20,861 bases of DNA from an uncultured Eubacteriales bacterium (lineage in GTDB: Bacteria; Bacillota; Clostridia; Oscillospirales; CAG-272), in assembly GCA_934446285.1 (NCBI GenBank), contig CAKSEI010000009.1:1-20861 (forward strand), in the 5' to 3' direction. Under the pieces are notes generated by a model. The model had not been told where the DNA came from. It saw nothing but the letters and a program-made list of their open reading frames with translations, and did not search any database. This document shows, in pieces, positions 18,086-20,861 of the stretch. The number at the start of each line of letters is the position of its first letter. The stretch's first letter is position 1. The translations under genes and the position numbers were made by a program.

Positions 18086-18369
18086 TGCTTTTCCTCCGTT
18101 TTGCAAGAAAAAGGGTATGCCGATACGGCGGGTCTGCAAGTTTTACAATTTCGTAACATTCTCCCTCTCCCATGCCAAGCTGGTTACCGACAAATTATAA
18201 GCCGGGATGCTGCGAAATTCCAAAACGTGCTCTGCCGCGCGTCCGGGATACCTCTTTTTTTCGTTTTTTTGATTGGATTTTGCTGTTTTGTGCCGTGAAA
18301 CCGTCCTGCTGCGAGCATTTCCGCCGCGCGCCGTGCAATGCTGCGACGGCACTTCCCGATTTTACGGTA
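18086..18369 (-). promoter_or_regulatory. Long structured rpoBC leader with a possible second promoter
   Basis: About 284 bases separate the predicted start site from rpoB. A GC-rich stem-loop near the 5' end pairs GTGCCGT with ACGGCAC (18290-18296 and 18346-18352) around an inner AGCATT/AATGCT stem. A competing CCGTC/GACGG pairing shares bases with the outer stem, so two alternative folds are possible. An A-rich single-stranded stretch follows. A second promoter-like pair, TTGGAA (18223-18218), 18 bases, TATAAT (18199-18194), lies further down. No ribosomal protein gene is present. Confidence 0.5.
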
Positions 18370-18375
18370 TTTTAC

Positions 18376-18404
18376 ATTATATCACTTTCCTCTTCACATG
18401 TCAA
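18376..18404 (-). promoter_or_regulatory. Perfect consensus promoter of rpoBC
   Basis: TTGACA (18404-18399), 17 bases, TATAAT (18381-18376). It begins only 17 bp after the U32 stop codon, and no terminator lies between, so U32 transcripts probably also read into rpoBC. Confidence 0.9.
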
Positions 18405-18421
18405 GAGCCGTGCGGATATTT

Positions 18422-19654
18422 TCACACTCCCCTGATTATGTCTCCGGGGCGCGCCTCGGGCAGGTCAAGCGAAAAAATCATACCGGGGTGAGGGGATGAC
18501 TCTATCGGCTGCCCGTCCGCCGAGCGCATGTCGGTAAGAGTGACGGGCACACCGCACCTGCCGGGGGTGAGCAGCTCCGCGCACGCTCCGTTTATCGCCT
18601 TATTCTTCTGCAGGCAATATGCACGCCCGTCCCGTGTCTCCGTAACGGTTGCGAGAAACGCCTTTTCCTTTATATATCCCGGCAACGCCGTTAGCTGTGC
18701 TTTATCTGAGGGCTTATCGAAGAAATAACCCGTGCAGTACTCCCTATGACTTACGCTGTCGAGCTCGCGCAGCCATCCCGCGTCCGTCCCGTAGTTCTCG
18801 GGGTCTGCGGCATAGCGGTCGAGCGCCATACGGTAGGTATTTGACGTGACAGCCGCGTAGTATGCGCTCTTCATGCGCCCCTCTATCTTGAGTGATGCTA
18901 CCCCGCTTTGCACGAGCTCGGGAATGTGCTCTATCATAGACATATCTCTGCTCGACATTATAAATGTTCCCTCCGGATGCTGCTCTATCGGCATACGCAT
19001 ACCGGGGCGTTTCTCCTCCGCTATCTCATACACGCCGTAATTCCATCGGCAGGGCTGCGCGCACGCTCCCCTGTTCGCATCTCTGCCTACCATATTTTCG
19101 GAGAGCATACACCGTCCCGAGAAAGATACGCACATAGAGCCATGGATAAAAACCTCAAGCTCAAGCGCGTCACCGACGGCTTTTTTTATATCCGCAATAT
19201 CATCAAATGAAAGCTCGCGTGCGAGCACGGCACGCGACACGCCCTGCCTTGCAAAGAAAAGACAATCCTGAGCGGACACCGCACCCGCCTGTGTTGAGAG
19301 ATGCAGCGAAACAGACGGAGCGCACCTGTGCGCGGCATCAATCACCCCGGGGTCGGCAACGATAAGCGCATCCGCTCCCGTTCCGTCAAGCTCATGAAGA
19401 TATCTCTCGAGCGCGGGATATTCGTTTGTGCGCGGCATGGTATTGACCGTTACGTATACTTTTTTTTCGAGGGAATGTGCATATGTACACGCCTCGGCTA
19501 TTTCCTCGACGGTAAAGTTATCGGCGGCGGCACGCATACCGAAAATCTTACCTGAGAGGTATACCGCGTCCGCACCGAAGCGCAGCGCACTTTTCATTTT
19601 TTCGGGATTTCCCGCCGGGCTGAGCAGCTCCGGCATTTTCATAATTTTATTCAT
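18422..19654 (-). CDS. U32 family protein, TrhP-like tRNA uridine-34 hydroxylation factor
   Basis: The 410-residue protein has the U32 signature FIHGSMCVSFSGRCMLS with Cys175 and Cys182, then Cys198 and Cys202 in GACAQPCRW. These four cysteines probably hold an iron-sulfur cluster. It opens with MPELLSPAGN and a GADAVYLSG barrel strand, as in B. subtilis YrrO and E. coli YegQ (TrhP), which help make 5-hydroxyuridine at the tRNA wobble position with prephenate as a co-factor source. The older 'peptidase/collagenase' label is probably wrong for this group. The frame runs upstream to 19996, but that part is antisense to the divergent transporter. ATG at 19654 is chosen because homology starts there. 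It has no ribosome binding site and lies at the predicted transcription start, so initiation may be leaderless. Length is normal. Confidence 0.85.
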   Translation of the reverse strand: MNKIMKMPELLSPAGNPEKMKSALRFGADAVYLSGKIFGMRAAADNFTVEEIAEACTYAHSLEKKVYVTVNTMPRTNEYPALERYLHELDGTGADALIVADPGVIDAAHRCAPSVSLHLSTQAGAVSAQDCLFFARQGVSRAVLARELSFDDIADIKKAVGDALELEVFIHGSMCVSFSGRCMLSENMVGRDANRGACAQPCRWNYGVYEIAEEKRPGMRMPIEQHPEGTFIMSSRDMSMIEHIPELVQSGVASLKIEGRMKSAYYAAVTSNTYRMALDRYAADPENYGTDAGWLRELDSVSHREYCTGYFFDKPSDKAQLTALPGYIKEKAFLATVTETRDGRAYCLQKNKAINGACAELLTPGRCGVPVTLTDMRSADGQPIESSPHPGMIFSLDLPEARPGDIIRGV

Positions 19655-19660
19655 ACCGAT

Positions 19661-19689
19661 ATTATAATAAAAAAGGAGTGATACGTCAA
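19661..19689 (-). promoter_or_regulatory. Promoter of the U32 gene
   Basis: TTGACG (19689-19684), 17 bases, TATAAT (19666-19661). The expected start site falls at about 19654, on the ATG itself. Confidence 0.75.
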
Positions 19690-19705
19690 GGGAACTCCTT
19701 GACGT
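19683..19705. promoter_or_regulatory. Palindrome joining two divergent -35 boxes
   Basis: ACGTCAAGG (19683-19691) and CCTTGACGT (19697-19705) form a perfect 9-bp inverted repeat with a 5-base centre. Each arm contains the TTGACG -35 box of one of the two divergent promoters. A dimeric regulator bound here would block both; alternatively, the symmetry may only reflect two back-to-back -35 boxes. Confidence 0.6.
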
Positions 19706-19727
19706 CAGACAAAATATGTTATATACT
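19699..19727 (+). promoter_or_regulatory. Promoter of the cation transporter gene
   Basis: TTGACG (19699-19704), 17 bases, TATACT (19722-19727). The start site near 19734 would leave a leader of about 12 bases that carries GGAGG at 19736-19740. Confidence 0.75.
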
Positions 19728-19745
19728 TTATATTCGGAGGGCGAT

Positions 19746-20861
19746 ATGATAAAGCTTCTTACACGGATATTTATAAAGAAAGACCCGACAGACCCCGAGG
19801 CACGCGGCGCTTTCGGCACGATGTGCAGCATTGTCGGGATTATATTGAATGTACTTCTCTTTCTCGGAAAAATCACGGTGGGCACGCTATGCTCATCCGT
19901 CGCAATAAGCGCCGACGCGGTGAACAATCTATCGGACGCAGGCTCATCGCTCATCACTCTCGCGGGATTCAGAATAGCCGAGAAAAAGCCGGACAAAGAC
20001 CATCCTTACGGTCACGGAAGGGCGGAATACATAGCGGGGGCTGCCGTCTCGGTTATGATAGTCCTCGTCGGGCTGTCGCTCGCAAAGGATTCGGTTATAA
20101 AGATAATGCATCCCGAGGACACGGTTTTGTCCGCGCCCGCGATGTGTGTGCTGATATGCTCCGTGCTCGTGAAAGCATATATGTTTTCATACAATCGCAC
20201 GGGCGGCGTGCGCATAGGCTCCGGTGCAATGCTCGCAGCCGCGCGCGACAGCCTGTCAGATGCTGCGGCAACGGGCGCTGTCACGGTCTGCTACGCGGCG
20301 GAATATATAACGGGACTGCACCTTGACGGTATCTGCGGTCTGCTTGTCTCGGCGTTTATACTTTATACGGGCATAGGCAGCGTGCGTGAGACGGTCGCTC
20401 CTCTGCTCGGCAGCCCGCCCGCGCCCGACCTTGTCAAGGAAATCGAAAATATAGTCATGAGTCATGATTTTATTCTCGGAATGCATGACCTGACGGTGCA
20501 CGACTACGGTCCCGGGACGCTTATGATATCGCTGCACGCGGAGGTCGACGGCAAAGGCGATATTTTCGAGCTGCATGACGGCATTGACCTTATTGAGCGT
20601 GAGCTGTCGGCGGCGCTCGGCTGCACGGCGGTCATTCACATGGACCCGATAGTGACCGACGACTGCAGGATAAGCGAAATGCGTACCGCCGTCGCAAAGG
20701 TCGTATCGCAGCTCGGCGACGGTGTAAGCATACACGACTTCCGCATGGTAAGCGGACCTACGCACACGAACGTAATCTTTGACGCCGTAGTCCCGTATGA
20801 ATTGGGACTTGACGACGTGCAGGCGCGAAAGAAGATTGAAAAGCTCATACATGATACATTT
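19746..20861 (+). CDS. Cation diffusion facilitator (CDF), probable Mn2+ efflux type, 3' end off window
   Basis: The frame is open from ATG 19746 to the window edge (372 residues seen), with GGAGG 5 bases before the start. It is a six-helix metal/proton antiporter with a cytoplasmic C-terminal domain beginning at about residue 225. Visible motifs are SADAVNNLSDAGSS (55-68), DHPYGHGRAEY (85-95) and RDSLSDA (167-173). Aligned to E. coli YiiP, the transport site is Asn60, Asp64, Asp168, Asp172. An N-D-D-D set is reported for manganese exporters such as pneumococcal MntE, while zinc exporters have His and Asp there. I therefore predict Mn2+ export, but other divalent metals remain possible. The C-terminal domain is extended past the single 80-residue cytoplasmic domain of YiiP and appears to contain a second copy-like segment (after about residue 315). 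Confidence 0.92.
   Translation, partial: MIKLLTRIFIKKDPTDPEARGAFGTMCSIVGIILNVLLFLGKITVGTLCSSVAISADAVNNLSDAGSSLITLAGFRIAEKKPDKDHPYGHGRAEYIAGAAVSVMIVLVGLSLAKDSVIKIMHPEDTVLSAPAMCVLICSVLVKAYMFSYNRTGGVRIGSGAMLAAARDSLSDAAATGAVTVCYAAEYITGLHLDGICGLLVSAFILYTGIGSVRETVAPLLGSPPAPDLVKEIENIVMSHDFILGMHDLTVHDYGPGTLMISLHAEVDGKGDIFELHDGIDLIERELSAALGCTAVIHMDPIVTDDCRISEMRTAVAKVVSQLGDGVSIHDFRMVSGPTHTNVIFDAVVPYELGLDDVQARKKIEKLIHDTF

Noticed and set aside
17955..18173. 72-codon frame starting MGEGECYEIVKLADPP in the rpoB leader, considered as a regulatory upstream ORF
   Set aside because: No ribosome binding site; it runs out of frame 130 bases into rpoB, where the true gene explains the coding signal.
19655..19996. 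N-terminal extension of the U32 frame by 114 residues
   Set aside because: It is antisense to the well-supported cation transporter gene, contains the U32 promoter, and has no homology to the family.

Overview
The window looks like chromosomal DNA of an uncultured gut-type Clostridia (Bacillota). Evidence is the clostridial-style RpoB and RpoC, Gram-positive ribosome binding sites (GGAGG, AGGAG), near-perfect sigma-A promoters (TTGACA-17-TATAAT), a lipoprotein-type binding protein, and a TrhP-like U32 protein. Genus cannot be fixed from this sequence. All genes but the last lie on the minus strand, so transcription runs mostly right to left.

Region 1 (about 1-5.7 kb) is visibly AT-richer than the rest. 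It holds a damaged peptide maturation/export-like locus. Read in the transcribed direction, it starts with a sigma-A promoter. A small ORF with a doubtful start follows, possibly the C-terminal end of an HprK-like kinase. Next come two complete, overlapping ABC exporter half-transporters, then a SPASM-domain remnant of a radical SAM peptide maturase. That remnant has lost its N-terminal radical SAM core and carries a one-base frameshift. Last is a third ABC exporter that stops exactly where its nucleotide-binding domain should begin. No convincing precursor peptide gene is present. This is the most unusual part of the window.

Region 2 (5.8-10.15 kb) is a compact four-gene operon: lipoprotein binding protein, ATPase, fused double permease, and a winged-helix/LicC-type cytidylyltransferase fusion. 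It has a perfect consensus promoter and a strong terminator. It resembles 2-aminoethylphosphonate (PhnS2-T2-U2-type) uptake. The linked cytidylyltransferase suggests the imported phosphonate or phospho-alcohol is activated with CTP for surface decoration.

Region 3 (10.2-10.74 kb) has no gene I can support. It contains a run of five hairpins followed by the rpoC terminator.

Region 4 (10.74-18.4 kb) is rpoB-rpoC, complete and normal. It is not flanked by rplJ-rplL or rpsL. It has its own perfect promoter, placed 17 bp after the U32 gene, and a structured leader of about 280 nt.

Region 5 (18.4-20.86 kb) is a divergent pair. The U32 family (TrhP-like tRNA hydroxylation) gene is on the minus strand. 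A cation diffusion facilitator with a manganese-type N-D-D-D site is on the plus strand and runs off the end. Their -35 boxes are the two arms of one palindrome.
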